From NCBI GenBank assembly GCA_031261015.1, contig JAISKG010000174.1, positions 1-23,923 on the forward strand: a stretch of DNA of 23,923 nt, given 5' to 3'. This DNA comes from Dysgonamonadaceae bacterium (lineage in GTDB: Bacteria > Bacteroidota > Bacteroidia > Bacteroidales > Azobacteroidaceae). The notes below the pieces were generated by a model. That model did not search any database and was not told where the DNA came from. It worked only from the letters and a program-made list of their open reading frames with translations. Below, one piece after another: positions 16,131-23,923 of the stretch (its first letter is position 1; each line of letters starts with the position of its first letter). Position numbers and translations under genes: made by a program.

Positions 16131-17123
16131 TTAAAAAGGAGAATATTCCACCAAGAAACCGTCGTTCAACCTGTTTTTAGCCCGGATGCGTACAAATTTT
16201 TCCATCCCATTGTCTTTGAAACCAACGACATATCCGGCATTTTCTTCATAGAAACCAAAGCGAACCGGAGTGCGGCCGTTGCCGCTGTTAAACTGCCTTT
16301 TTTCCGTGATATCGGAAAGATTTTCGTGATGGCCGGCCTCAAAGAAAATATAGTCGCTGTTCCAATAATCATTGTTATCGAGAGCGTCGCGAAGGATGTG
16401 CCAATGATTGTCGTATTTTTCATAAACCAACAACCAAAGGTCGCCGTCTTTGTGTCCCAGGCAGATTTTCCGGGCATTGTCGGCAAACAAAACGAGTAAA
16501 CGGTCTTTGTGCATGTCGTAGCGGTTTTCGAGAGCTGTTTCGTAGGGATGCCGGCAAAAATCCATTGGACTGGACTGCAACCAAAATTCCCCCGCATGCA
16601 AACCGACAAGATCGTCGTCCGGATTTTCATTATCTTGATTATCGTCAATCGGATTGTCTTCGTCTTTATCTTCATAGCCGCCGCGCTTAAACACCAACAA
16701 CACTTTTTCAACGGAAAAAGAATACAGCAAATCCTGAGCGGAATTAGTGACTAATTCGTAAAATACTCCCGCCCTTTCGCTGTTTATCGTTAATTCATTT
16801 CCTTTGATCGTATAATCCACTCCGCTAAGAGAATAGATCCGATCTTGCACATAAAGAAAATTGCAGCCAAACGTAGCAACCATCGGTTTCAACCGGCTTT
16901 CAATCTGATAAAGCAATTGCTTTTCTCCGGCGGATCCTTCTTCCAAAGCATTGATTAATTGTCCATTGCCGTTGCGATAAACGTAATTGACTTGCTGTAA
17001 ACGCCACGTGCCTTGCACTTCATCGGGAACCGTGATTTCCGCCTCATCGCAGCCGGAAAAAGTTGACAGCAGGCACAAGCCAGCCAACAAAGCGTATAAA
17101 TAGTTTTTCATTTTTTTCATCAT
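16131..17123 (-). CDS. Lipoprotein of unknown function with acidic linker
   Basis: A 330-residue protein with a lipoprotein signal ending at C25 (STFSGC). The segment VQGTWRLQQVNY after the signal resembles lipocalin-like or META-type N-termini in Bacteroidota. Residues about 150-171 are a strongly acidic linker (rich in D, E and N) that separates two domains; the C-terminal domain (GLHAGEFWLQSSPMDF...) is not recognised. Third gene of an envelope operon: it starts 10 nt after the CsgG/LpoB-like lipoprotein gene. Function unknown. Confidence 0.82.
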   Translation of the reverse strand: MMKKMKNYLYALLAGLCLLSTFSGCDEAEITVPDEVQGTWRLQQVNYVYRNGNGQLINALEEGSAGEKQLLYQIESRLKPMVATFGCNFLYVQDRIYSLSGVDYTIKGNELTINSERAGVFYELVTNSAQDLLYSFSVEKVLLVFKRGGYEDKDEDNPIDDNQDNENPDDDLVGLHAGEFWLQSSPMDFCRHPYETALENRYDMHKDRLLVLFADNARKICLGHKDGDLWLLVYEKYDNHWHILRDALDNNDYWNSDYIFFEAGHHENLSDITEKRQFNSGNGRTPVRFGFYEENAGYVVGFKDNGMEKFVRIRAKNRLNDGFLVEYSPF

Positions 17124-17133
17124 CGAATCGTTT

Positions 17134-17901
17134 TTATTTATTTTTTAATGCGTTCACCAGCTGATTGGCAAAATAAGCAGCCACTTCATTTTGCGTATTC
17201 AAAAATGTCCAGTTGATCCGGTCATACCAAATGTCACTGTTGCGTTGCTCACTCAAGCGATACTTGGTCGGCATTCCCGTCCGGAACAGCACTTCAAAAT
17301 CGCAACCTTCGGTGCATCGTTGCTTATGAATCGTAAACATACCGCCGACCGAGCCGGTTTCGGCAATCACAATTTTGTAACCGAAGCGGGCATACGAAGT
17401 ATTGAGCGCTTCGCTGCTCGTCGTGTATTGCGATCCCGTCGCTTTTACTTTGTAATTCGGTTGATAAAAAGGAATCGCCAGCGAAAGTTCGGTTACTTCG
17501 ATGAAAAGGTCGATTTTGAGTTTTTTACCGATTTGCTCATAATCGAAAATATCACTGGTGTTTTGCAAAATATTTTGAACGGAGGCGCGGTCTTTGACAT
17601 CAAATCCGGCCATCAACAACGTTTTTTCCAATTCGGCATAAATAAAATTGTTTTGCTCCTGTTGGGCAGACGTTACATTTTGTACACCTTGTGGCACGCG
17701 CAGCACGACCGAAAGCTTCGGATGAGTAGCCAGATAAGCTTTTAAATCGTTGGTAGCGACAATCATATCGTTTAATACCGGCGCTTTTACCGTGGCCAAT
17801 TGGGGTTTGGGACCGCCGCACGAAACAATCGTCATACAAACGATGACGCCGATCATAATTCCTGTTGATTTTCTAATTAATGTATTCATCATTTTATTCA
17901 T
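17134..17901 (-). CDS. Lipoprotein, CsgG/LpoB-like
   Basis: A 255-residue protein with a lipoprotein signal ending at C28 (TIVSC). Its middle part (FIYAELEKTLLMAGFDVKDR, then IGKKLKIDLFIEVTEL) resembles the alpha/beta core shared by CsgG secretion lipoproteins and LpoB penicillin-binding-protein activators, but no signature is decisive. It is shorter than CsgG and has no clear pore loop. It sits between a barrel protein gene (7 nt upstream) and another lipoprotein gene (10 nt downstream), so the three products probably act together in the cell envelope. Confidence 0.7.
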   Translation of the reverse strand: MNKMMNTLIRKSTGIMIGVIVCMTIVSCGGPKPQLATVKAPVLNDMIVATNDLKAYLATHPKLSVVLRVPQGVQNVTSAQQEQNNFIYAELEKTLLMAGFDVKDRASVQNILQNTSDIFDYEQIGKKLKIDLFIEVTELSLAIPFYQPNYKVKATGSQYTTSSEALNTSYARFGYKIVIAETGSVGGMFTIHKQRCTEGCDFEVLFRTGMPTKYRLSEQRNSDIWYDRINWTFLNTQNEVAAYFANQLVNALKNK

Positions 17902-17908
17902 TTTTTAA

Positions 17909-18571
17909 TTAATACTTGAATTTATAACAGATTCCCAAATCAATACCGAAAACGAATGCGCCGAAAAAACCGTAATCGATACTGGAATCGGCTGGAGCAA
18001 TCATTTCCATAAATTTATCGGAGCCAAATGCAGCGCCGAAATTTCCGCCGACAGTAAGCGCTAACGGCAAATCACCGAGCGGAATATGTCCGTCGATCAA
18101 CATCGTGAAACCATGCACGGGCTTTTGTTGGTTGTCATACAGCGACAAGTAGCGACCGAATTGAACATAATGCAATCCGATGCAAAGATCGTTACCTGCC
18201 CAAAAATCAAAGCCGGCATTTAACGACAAACCTTTCAACGATTTATTGGTAAACGGCAAGCCGCTTTCCTTGAAAAAATCTTCCACTTCGTCGTCGCCTC
18301 TAATAAAGACAGGGATAGACAATGGGAAAGAGCGCGTTCCGATGGCTGCGCTCAATCCGAAACCTTTAGTCAACTTGGCTTGGACTTTGACCCCCAAATT
18401 TCCATACGATACGCCCGCGCCCACTCCGGCCGCAAAGAAGCGATCGCCTTTTTTCGTCGTTTCTATCCGTTCGCCGCCCTCGGTGACGTAGCCGGGCGTT
18501 AATTCATCTTGTGCATGTGCCAGTACGCAAGAAAACATCCAAAATAGGATGCCGAAAACAATTTTTCTCAT
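17909..18571 (-). CDS. Outer-membrane beta-barrel protein
   Basis: A 220-residue protein with an N-terminal signal peptide (cleavage probably after AHA, before QDELTPG), alternating aromatic/polar strands (GVGAGVSYGNLGVKVQAKLT, GLSLNAGFDFW, FGAFVFGIDLG) and a C-terminal CYKFKY typical of small outer-membrane barrels. Size fits an 8-stranded porin-like barrel. First gene of the three-gene envelope operon, with a promoter at 18598-18628. Substrate or partner unknown. Confidence 0.8.
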   Translation of the reverse strand: MRKIVFGILFWMFSCVLAHAQDELTPGYVTEGGERIETTKKGDRFFAAGVGAGVSYGNLGVKVQAKLTKGFGLSAAIGTRSFPLSIPVFIRGDDEVEDFFKESGLPFTNKSLKGLSLNAGFDFWAGNDLCIGLHYVQFGRYLSLYDNQQKPVHGFTMLIDGHIPLGDLPLALTVGGNFGAAFGSDKFMEMIAPADSSIDYGFFGAFVFGIDLGICYKFKY

Positions 18572-18597
18572 CTGTTTATTTTATTTAAGTTCAGGTA

Positions 18598-18628
18598 CAA
18601 AAGTCCGAGTATAATGACAAAAAAACAA
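18598..18628 (-). promoter_or_regulatory. Promoter of the envelope operon
   Basis: Minus-strand TTG (18628-18626), 20-nt spacer, then GACTTTTG (18605-18598), one mismatch from TAnnTTTG, 26 nt before the barrel gene. The gap behind the response-regulator gene has no other feature. Confidence 0.5.
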
Positions 18629-18693
18629 GGGTAAAAATTACGGAGCGCTGCCCATAAATTTTACTCTTTTCGTGGTGTGACGAATAAAAAATC

Positions 18694-19356
18694 TTAATCC
18701 AAGTTGATGATACCTGCTTTCAAGGCGACGACTACGATTTGCACAACGGTTTTGACTTGCAGTTTTTCCTTGATGCGTTCTTTGTGCGATTCAACGGTAT
18801 TGTTGCCGATGTTGAGAATCACAGCGATTTCTTTGCTCGAATAACCTTGTGCCAGCAGTTCGATGATTTTGATTTCGCGGGGCGTGAGGTGATGTGTGTT
18901 GGCCGATGTTGTTTCTGCATTGAAAACATCCAATAAGGTGGCGAGCGGCAAAGTTTCACCGAGGTAGCGACCTTTGCCTTCGCGGGCGGAGAGAATAGCA
19001 TGAATCAATTCATCGGGTTTGGTATCTTTCGGCAAATAGGCGCAGGCGCCGGTTTGCAAAGCTTTCGATAAATAAGAAACGCTTTTGTAATGAGAAAGAA
19101 ACAGAATTTTGACGGAAGGGTAATTTTTTCGGATGAACCGGGCGAGTTCGATACCGTCGGTTTCGCTTTCGAGGCTGATGTCAAGCAAAACTATATCGGG
19201 AATTTGCTGTTTAATACAATCCAAAGCGGCGGCCGGATTGACGGCTTCTCCGCTTATGTGAAAATTCTCGTTTTTCCGGAGAATAATTTTCAAGCCCTCG
19301 CGGTGAATCAGCGAATCATCGACCAGAAGAATATCAATCCAATTGTGCGTTTCCAT
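18694..19356 (-). CDS. NarL/FixJ-type response regulator
   Basis: A 220-residue response regulator. The receiver domain (about 6-125) has the acidic pair D13-D14, phosphoacceptor D59 (VLLDISLES), the S87 switch residue and K109 (AYLPKDT). The C-terminal LuxR-type helix-turn-helix is about 155-215 (LTPREIKIIELLAQGYSSKEIAVILNI). The gene overlaps the 3' end of the sensor kinase gene by 23 nt, so the two are translated together and form a cognate pair. Targets are not visible, but the envelope operon just downstream on the same strand is the nearest candidate. Confidence 0.93.
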   Translation of the reverse strand: METHNWIDILLVDDSLIHREGLKIILRKNENFHISGEAVNPAAALDCIKQQIPDIVLLDISLESETDGIELARFIRKNYPSVKILFLSHYKSVSYLSKALQTGACAYLPKDTKPDELIHAILSAREGKGRYLGETLPLATLLDVFNAETTSANTHHLTPREIKIIELLAQGYSSKEIAVILNIGNNTVESHKERIKEKLQVKTVVQIVVVALKAGIINLD

Positions 19357-22300
19357 CGAGAAATTTGTTTAAGGTGACTATAAAACAACAACCTTTGCCG
19401 GGTTCACTTTCGACGCGGATCGTTCCACCCTGCAAATGTAGAAATTCCTTGGTAATTATCAAACCTAAACCCGAACCTTGTTCGCCGGCAGTACCTTGAG
19501 TTTGAACTTTTGTATCCAAACGGAAGAGGCGTTTTTGATTTTCTTCGGAGATGCCGGGTCCTTGATCGGTGATGGAAAAATCAACCGCAGAGGACGAGGA
19601 GAGCACGGAGAGATCGTTGGATTGCAGAGTGATGTTGCCGCCGGGGAAGGAGAAATGGATGGCGTTGGTGATCAGATTGCGTAAGACAGTGGATAATAAA
19701 TTGGTATCGGCTGCGACGAATTGATTTTCGGGAATGAGATTGACGAAAGTGATGTTTTTGATTTGTGCGGTATGTTTTAAAAAATCTAAGGTTTGCGTGG
19801 TGATTTCTTTGAGATTGGTTTTTTGTAAATTGGCTTTCAACAGTCCCATTTGAGAAACAACCCAGAGCAGGAGATCTTCAAGCATAGAGCTTGTTTGGCC
19901 GGTTGTTTCGTGGATGATGCGGATGAGATTGTATTTTTCTTCGTCGCTCAATTGGTCGTATTGTTCGTACAAGGCGTTAGTGGTTAGATGCAAGGATTTT
20001 AACGGATTGCGCAAATCGTGGGAGATGATGCCGAAAAAGCGGTTTTTAGAATCGTTCATGGCGCGCAGTTCGCCGGTTCGTTTTTCGACGATGGCTTCCA
20101 AACGAAGATTGGTTTGCTTCAATTGTTTTTCCCGCAAGCGGATAATGGCGATGATGATGCCGATGACCAGTAACATGCCGGTGATTAGAAACCAGATTTG
20201 GCGATACCAAGGCGTAGCGATATGAATTTTCAAGGTTTGAATATTGTCGCTCCATTCGCCGAAACAATCGGAAGATTCTGCGATGAAAACGTAATTTCCC
20301 GACGGAAGATTGGTGTAACTGGCAGTTAACGCAGGCGCGCTCGTGTAAGTCCATGTATCGTCAAATCCTTGCAGCCGATAACGGTAACGAATCAGATCGA
20401 TAAATTCGTAATCGGTGGAAGAAAAATGAACGGAGAAAGAATTTTCATGATATTTTAAGTTAATTTTTTCACGTTCATTTAAATCAAAATAACGGACAGA
20501 ATCTTTCAGAGCGAAATGCGAAAAAACGACCGGTTGCGGTTCAAAACCGTTCATGATTTTTTGCGGATCGAAAATATTCAGACCATAATTTCCACCGAAA
20601 GCCAGCCGGCCGTCGGACAAGCGACGCCCGGCTTTCCCGAAATCCTTGTCCTGCAATCCGGGAAAATCCGCGATGTGACGGACGATTTTTCCCGAATCGT
20701 TCACGACCCACAAACCGTCGTCGGAAGCAAGCCACAAATTGCCGGCGCGGTCTTCCTGTATGCTTCTGATTTTGTATTCAGGTAGAATCGTTTCAAAATC
20801 AGAAGTTTGCGGACAATATTTATTTAAACCTTTGTTGGTCCCGATCCAAATAACGCCTTTGGAGCCTTCAAAAATGCAATAGATAAAATTATCGGAAAGG
20901 CCGGTTTCGTCCCAATTGTGATGGATAAAGTGGGTGAAGCGATCGGTTTTCGGATTCAGCACGCTGATGCCGTTTTCCGTTGTTCCGATCCAGATATTTT
21001 CCGATTGATCCTGTATCAAGCAAGAAGTAAGACGAGAAGTTAAAGTATGTTCGTCAGGAACACTTTTATCGATGAAATGACCGGTTTTTCGTTCCCAGAT
21101 GCACAATCCGGCAGCAGTAGAAACCCAGAGATCAGCATTGCCGTCTTCGCAAACCGAAAAAACTTGATTGTCTAAAAGGCTGAAGCGATCTTTCGGATCG
21201 TGACGGTAAACCTTTAGATTTGCACTGAGAAACGGATTAACAGTGGTCTGTCCGGTTTTCGGATCCAGCATTTTCAATCCGTCATCGGTTGGAATCCAAA
21301 TTTTGCCGGATTGATCGGTAAATTTCCCCTTTTTCTCCCAAGGAATTTTCGGAGCGAAATTTTCCGGGAAATGTTCGAATTGATCAGTATTCAAATGGTG
21401 TTTGATCACGGCTGATCCGGTTTGAATCCAAACCACGCTGTCTTGCAAGCAAATATCGACGCACTTGAAATCGACCGGAATATTCGCCCATTTCGCCTTG
21501 CAATATTGAAAATATCCGTCAAAAATCGCTTTATTCGGATAATCGCGCGGCAAGCGGCCACCGTAGCGAACAAACGTTTGTGTGCAAGAATCGTAATAGC
21601 CGTAATAAAAGCCACCGCCGAGAAACATCCGTTGCCGGTGAGGATCGTAAGCCAAGCGAAACACAGTATTCTTGCACGGATAATTACCGGGAATGTAATG
21701 TTTAGGCAAAAATTCACTCTTTTCGCGGTCGAACAAATTCAATCCGAAGGCTTCCCAAGTAGCGCACCAAAAACGATTTTGATTATCTTCCAAAAATCCG
21801 GCGTACCAATTCGCTCCGAAAGGATTGCCTTCAAACAATCGAGGATATGAATTGTCGGCGGCTTTGCTCCACAAAGCCCATCGCTTGAAAATTTTCGCCT
21901 TTTTATCGTAAATATTGAATCCGACATGCGACCAAAGACCAACGTAAATTTTCCCCTTCTGATCCTGATAAAGTACAGAAACTTTATTCTCGTTGATCGA
22001 AGGAAAATGCAGGGGCGTTTGGCGAAAATGATCGTAATGATCGAAAATCGCCGATTCTTCTGCCGGTTTTTCCGTCGTAATGAATTGATGACGGAAATAT
22101 TGTGCGAGCGTTTTCTTTTCACGTTCAAAAGTCGCCCGGTCCAAATCATGCTGTAACAAACGATACCTAAGATTGCCGAAATATTCCGTTTTCATCGAAA
22201 AAGTATCCACTCCGTGCTCGGCGGTTCCGACCCAGATCAAGTCATCTTTGTCTTGCATCACGGCTGTGATTTCATCAGAACTTAAACCGTTTTCCTGCCC

Positions 22301-23389
22301 GTTGAAATGCCGGTAATGCCGGAACACATTTCCTTTTTCCGAATAAAGACTGAGGCCTTTGTCGGTTCCGATCCAGATGCGATTGCTGCGATCTTTGTAA
22401 AGGCAATAAATATGATTGGAAATCAACGAGTTCGGATTGAAAACATTTTGTTGCAAGCGAGTGATTTCTTTGTTTTGCAAATTCAAGTGCATGATGCCGA
22501 AGGCGCCTCCCAGCCAAATTTCTCCCTTTTCATCGCAAATTGCCGAGGTCGCCGAAAAGGGAAGCCGGGTAACGATTTCCGCTTTTTGTTGCCCCATATC
22601 GTATTTCAGCAACAAACCGGGATAATTGCTCCACAGCAAGTCGCCTTGAAGAGTTTCGATATAGCAAGCCGCTTCATAAAAATCGACAAGGTTTTTATCG
22701 ATTAATTCGGCGATTTTGTCCATATTTTTATTCGGAACGAGGGTCGGAATTTCGTTTCTTCCGCCAATCCACAGATTGTGCTTGGAATCTTCAAAAATCT
22801 GGCAATAATAATAATCGCCTTCGTTGATGCGAGCGGAATGTTTTCCATGTATCCATCGCGAATTTTTGACATCGAAGCGACTCAGGAATCCGCCTTGCGT
22901 TTCGCACCACAAGTAACCTTGGCGATCGGAGTAGAGCGCTTTTATATAGTTGTTTTTCAAGCTATTGGTATCTTTGGCTTGGGCAAAATAACGCGTAAAA
23001 TCGTTGGTTTGGCGATTGTAGCGATTCAATCCGTTTTGTGTGCCAATCCATAAATTGCCATAACAATCTTCGCTTAAAGCGGTTATGAAATTATCAGACA
23101 CACTACCGTCTGTTTCCGATTGCCGGCGGTAAACGGTAAAAACGGAGCCGTCGTAGCGTGTGAGGCCGTTGTCGGTTGCGAACCACATCACGTTGTAGCA
23201 ATCTTGCAAGATATTCAACACCAGATTGGAACTTAGTCCGTTTTTGGTGGAAATATTTCGAAATGCGGTGTATGGATCGTTTTTTTGCAGGAAAGAATTT
23301 TGGGCAAAAAGCAAAGCAGGAAGAAACAGTTGAATGAGAATAATCAGCCAACTTGCTATTCTCCTGCTTTTGTTCTTTACTTTTACCAT
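19334..23389 (-). CDS. Sensor histidine kinase with beta-propeller (Reg_prop) and Y_Y_Y domains
   Basis: A very large sensor; I start it at ATG 23389 (1351 residues) because an upstream ATG at 23443 lies inside the predicted promoter spacer and adds a non-signal-like tail. Numbering from the upstream ATG: signal peptide about 26-47, many two-component propeller repeats (NLWIGT, IWIGTDKGLSLY, LWVSTAAGL) about 65-980, a Y_Y_Y domain about 1000-1065, transmembrane segment about 1083-1101, HisKA with H1142 (SHDLRNP), then the ATPase domain with N1256/N1260 (NLITNAI), DQGPG (1293-1297) and GSGLGL (1323-1328). The periplasmic part probably senses a polysaccharide or other ligand. Unlike hybrid sensors of this phylum there is no fused receiver or AraC domain; the separate NarL regulator takes that place. 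Confidence 0.93.
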   Translation of the reverse strand: MVKVKNKSRRIASWLIILIQLFLPALLFAQNSFLQKNDPYTAFRNISTKNGLSSNLVLNILQDCYNVMWFATDNGLTRYDGSVFTVYRRQSETDGSVSDNFITALSEDCYGNLWIGTQNGLNRYNRQTNDFTRYFAQAKDTNSLKNNYIKALYSDRQGYLWCETQGGFLSRFDVKNSRWIHGKHSARINEGDYYYCQIFEDSKHNLWIGGRNEIPTLVPNKNMDKIAELIDKNLVDFYEAACYIETLQGDLLWSNYPGLLLKYDMGQQKAEIVTRLPFSATSAICDEKGEIWLGGAFGIMHLNLQNKEITRLQQNVFNPNSLISNHIYCLYKDRSNRIWIGTDKGLSLYSEKGNVFRHYRHFNGQENGLSSDEITAVMQDKDDLIWVGTAEHGVDTFSMKTEYFGNLRYRLLQHDLDRATFEREKKTLAQYFRHQFITTEKPAEESAIFDHYDHFRQTPLHFPSINENKVSVLYQDQKGKIYVGLWSHVGFNIYDKKAKIFKRWALWSKAADNSYPRLFEGNPFGANWYAGFLEDNQNRFWCATWEAFGLNLFDREKSEFLPKHYIPGNYPCKNTVFRLAYDPHRQRMFLGGGFYYGYYDSCTQTFVRYGGRLPRDYPNKAIFDGYFQYCKAKWANIPVDFKCVDICLQDSVVWIQTGSAVIKHHLNTDQFEHFPENFAPKIPWEKKGKFTDQSGKIWIPTDDGLKMLDPKTGQTTVNPFLSANLKVYRHDPKDRFSLLDNQVFSVCEDGNADLWVSTAAGLCIWERKTGHFIDKSVPDEHTLTSRLTSCLIQDQSENIWIGTTENGISVLNPKTDRFTHFIHHNWDETGLSDNFIYCIFEGSKGVIWIGTNKGLNKYCPQTSDFETILPEYKIRSIQEDRAGNLWLASDDGLWVVNDSGKIVRHIADFPGLQDKDFGKAGRRLSDGRLAFGGNYGLNIFDPQKIMNGFEPQPVVFSHFALKDSVRYFDLNEREKINLKYHENSFSVHFSSTDYEFIDLIRYRYRLQGFDDTWTYTSAPALTASYTNLPSGNYVFIAESSDCFGEWSDNIQTLKIHIATPWYRQIWFLITGMLLVIGIIIAIIRLREKQLKQTNLRLEAIVEKRTGELRAMNDSKNRFFGIISHDLRNPLKSLHLTTNALYEQYDQLSDEEKYNLIRIIHETTGQTSSMLEDLLLWVVSQMGLLKANLQKTNLKEITTQTLDFLKHTAQIKNITFVNLIPENQFVAADTNLLSTVLRNLITNAIHFSFPGGNITLQSNDLSVLSSSSAVDFSITDQGPGISEENQKRLFRLDTKVQTQGTAGEQGSGLGLIITKEFLHLQGGTIRVESEPGKGCCFIVTLNKFLDGNAQLD

Positions 23390-23424
23390 TCCAAATTGGG
23401 CAACAAATTTAAAAAATTGCGGTA

Positions 23425-23456
23425 TAAAGATACAAAACTTCATAAGTTCTCACAAA
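23425..23456 (-). promoter_or_regulatory. Promoter of the sensor kinase/response regulator genes
   Basis: Minus-strand TTTG (23456-23453), 20-nt spacer, then TATCTTTA (23432-23425), one mismatch from TAnnTTTG, 35 nt before ATG 23389. The alternative ATG at 23443 falls in the spacer, which decides the start choice. Confidence 0.55.
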
Positions 23457-23485
23457 AAATCCGGTACTTTTTCAAAAATTTCACG

Positions 23486-23493
23486 TATTTTTG
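23486..23493 (+). promoter_or_regulatory. -7 element upstream of the FMN reductase gene
   Basis: TATTTTTG (TAnnTTTG), 26 nt before the ATG at 23520. No TTG box at the usual distance. Divergent from the kinase promoter, with about 30 nt between the two elements. Confidence 0.45.
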
Positions 23494-23519
23494 AGGACAA
23501 TAATAAAAACCTGAAAAAA

Positions 23520-23923
23520 ATGAAAGTAATTGCAATCAACGGAAGTCCCCACAAGGACGGCAACACGGCTCATGCGTTGAAACAAGTCGGAGCGGAGCTA
23601 CAGAAAGAAGGCATTGAGTTTGAAATAATTGAAGTCGGCGGAAAATCTATTCGCGGTTGCATCGCCTGCGGAAAATGTGCCGAAAAACGAAACGAAAAAT
23701 GTAATTTCACGGACGATATTGTAAACGAAACCCTCGTTAAAATGAAAGAAGCCGACGGCATCCTTCTTGGCTCGCCGGTTTATTATTCGGGCATTGCCGG
23801 CACGATGAAATGTTTTCTCGACCGCACGTTTTATGTTGCCGGAGCCAATGGTGGGATGTTTCGTCACAAGATAGGCGCATCGGTGGTCGCAGTCCGGCGC
23901 ACGGGCGGCAGTATGACTTTCAA
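23520..23923 (+). CDS. NADPH-dependent FMN reductase/flavodoxin family protein (cut by window edge)
   Basis: The frame opens at ATG 23520 and runs off the right edge after 134 codons without a stop. It matches the NADPH-dependent FMN reductase family (PF03358): the FMN phosphate-binding loop GSPHKDGNTAHAL at 8-20, a CIACGKC cysteine pair, LLGSPVYYSGIAGTMKCFLD and the RRTGGSMT segment. Such proteins are flavin-binding oxidoreductases, often acting in iron-sulfur or quinone metabolism. The substrate cannot be told from the fragment. Confidence 0.85.
   Translation, partial: MKVIAINGSPHKDGNTAHALKQVGAELQKEGIEFEIIEVGGKSIRGCIACGKCAEKRNEKCNFTDDIVNETLVKMKEADGILLGSPVYYSGIAGTMKCFLDRTFYVAGANGGMFRHKIGASVVAVRRTGGSMTF

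Noticed and set aside
21406..22149. Long alternative frames within the sensor kinase gene
   Set aside because: They lie wholly inside the strongly supported kinase frame, have no domain resemblance, and reflect shadow coding.

Overview
The window looks like a chromosomal segment of a member of the Bacteroidota, probably the order Bacteroidales. Three things point there: promoter elements of the Bacteroidota form (TAnnTTTG about 20 nt after a TTG box) before most transcription units, several lipoproteins with Bacteroidota-style lipoboxes, and typical families (WbqC, long signal peptidase I with TM segments, TGS-uridine kinase, propeller/Y_Y_Y sensor kinase). All similarity statements come from reading the proteins by eye; no search was run.

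Region 1-6806 (minus strand) is an AT-rich defence-type island ending at a tRNA-Leu(UAG) gene. From one good promoter (about 6715-6746) five genes run the same way with overlaps or short gaps: a YhdJ-like N6-adenine methyltransferase, a type II restriction endonuclease, an 881-residue protein with an N-terminal PD-(D/E)xK-like nuclease domain, a 37-kDa nucleoid-associated (NdpA/YejK) protein translationally coupled to it by ATGA, and a DUF1016/YhcG-type PD-(D/E)xK nuclease cut by the window edge. The last gene carries four related DNA palindromes, all in one codon phase, each encoding the same degenerate octapeptide. The 881-residue nuclease plus NdpA pair is the best candidate for an undescribed system.

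Region 6829-9753 (minus) is housekeeping: tRNA-Leu, then the dapB-lepB-wbqC cluster (lysine/peptidoglycan precursor synthesis, signal peptidase I, WbqC family). Region 9754-10800 holds a long imperfect palindromic repeat and a frameshifted outer-membrane barrel pseudogene that still has an intact promoter.

Region 10844-15992 is core metabolism and regulation: a YycJ-type metallo-hydrolase (+), convergent with a TGS-uridine kinase (-), then an FKBP lipoprotein, an Lrp/AsnC regulator and a tyrosine-phosphatase lipoprotein (all +).

Region 16131-23443 (minus) contains a three-gene envelope operon (barrel protein, CsgG/LpoB-like lipoprotein, acidic-linker lipoprotein) and, upstream of it on the same strand, a two-component pair: a giant propeller sensor kinase and a NarL-type response regulator. 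The right edge cuts a divergent NADPH-dependent FMN reductase (+).
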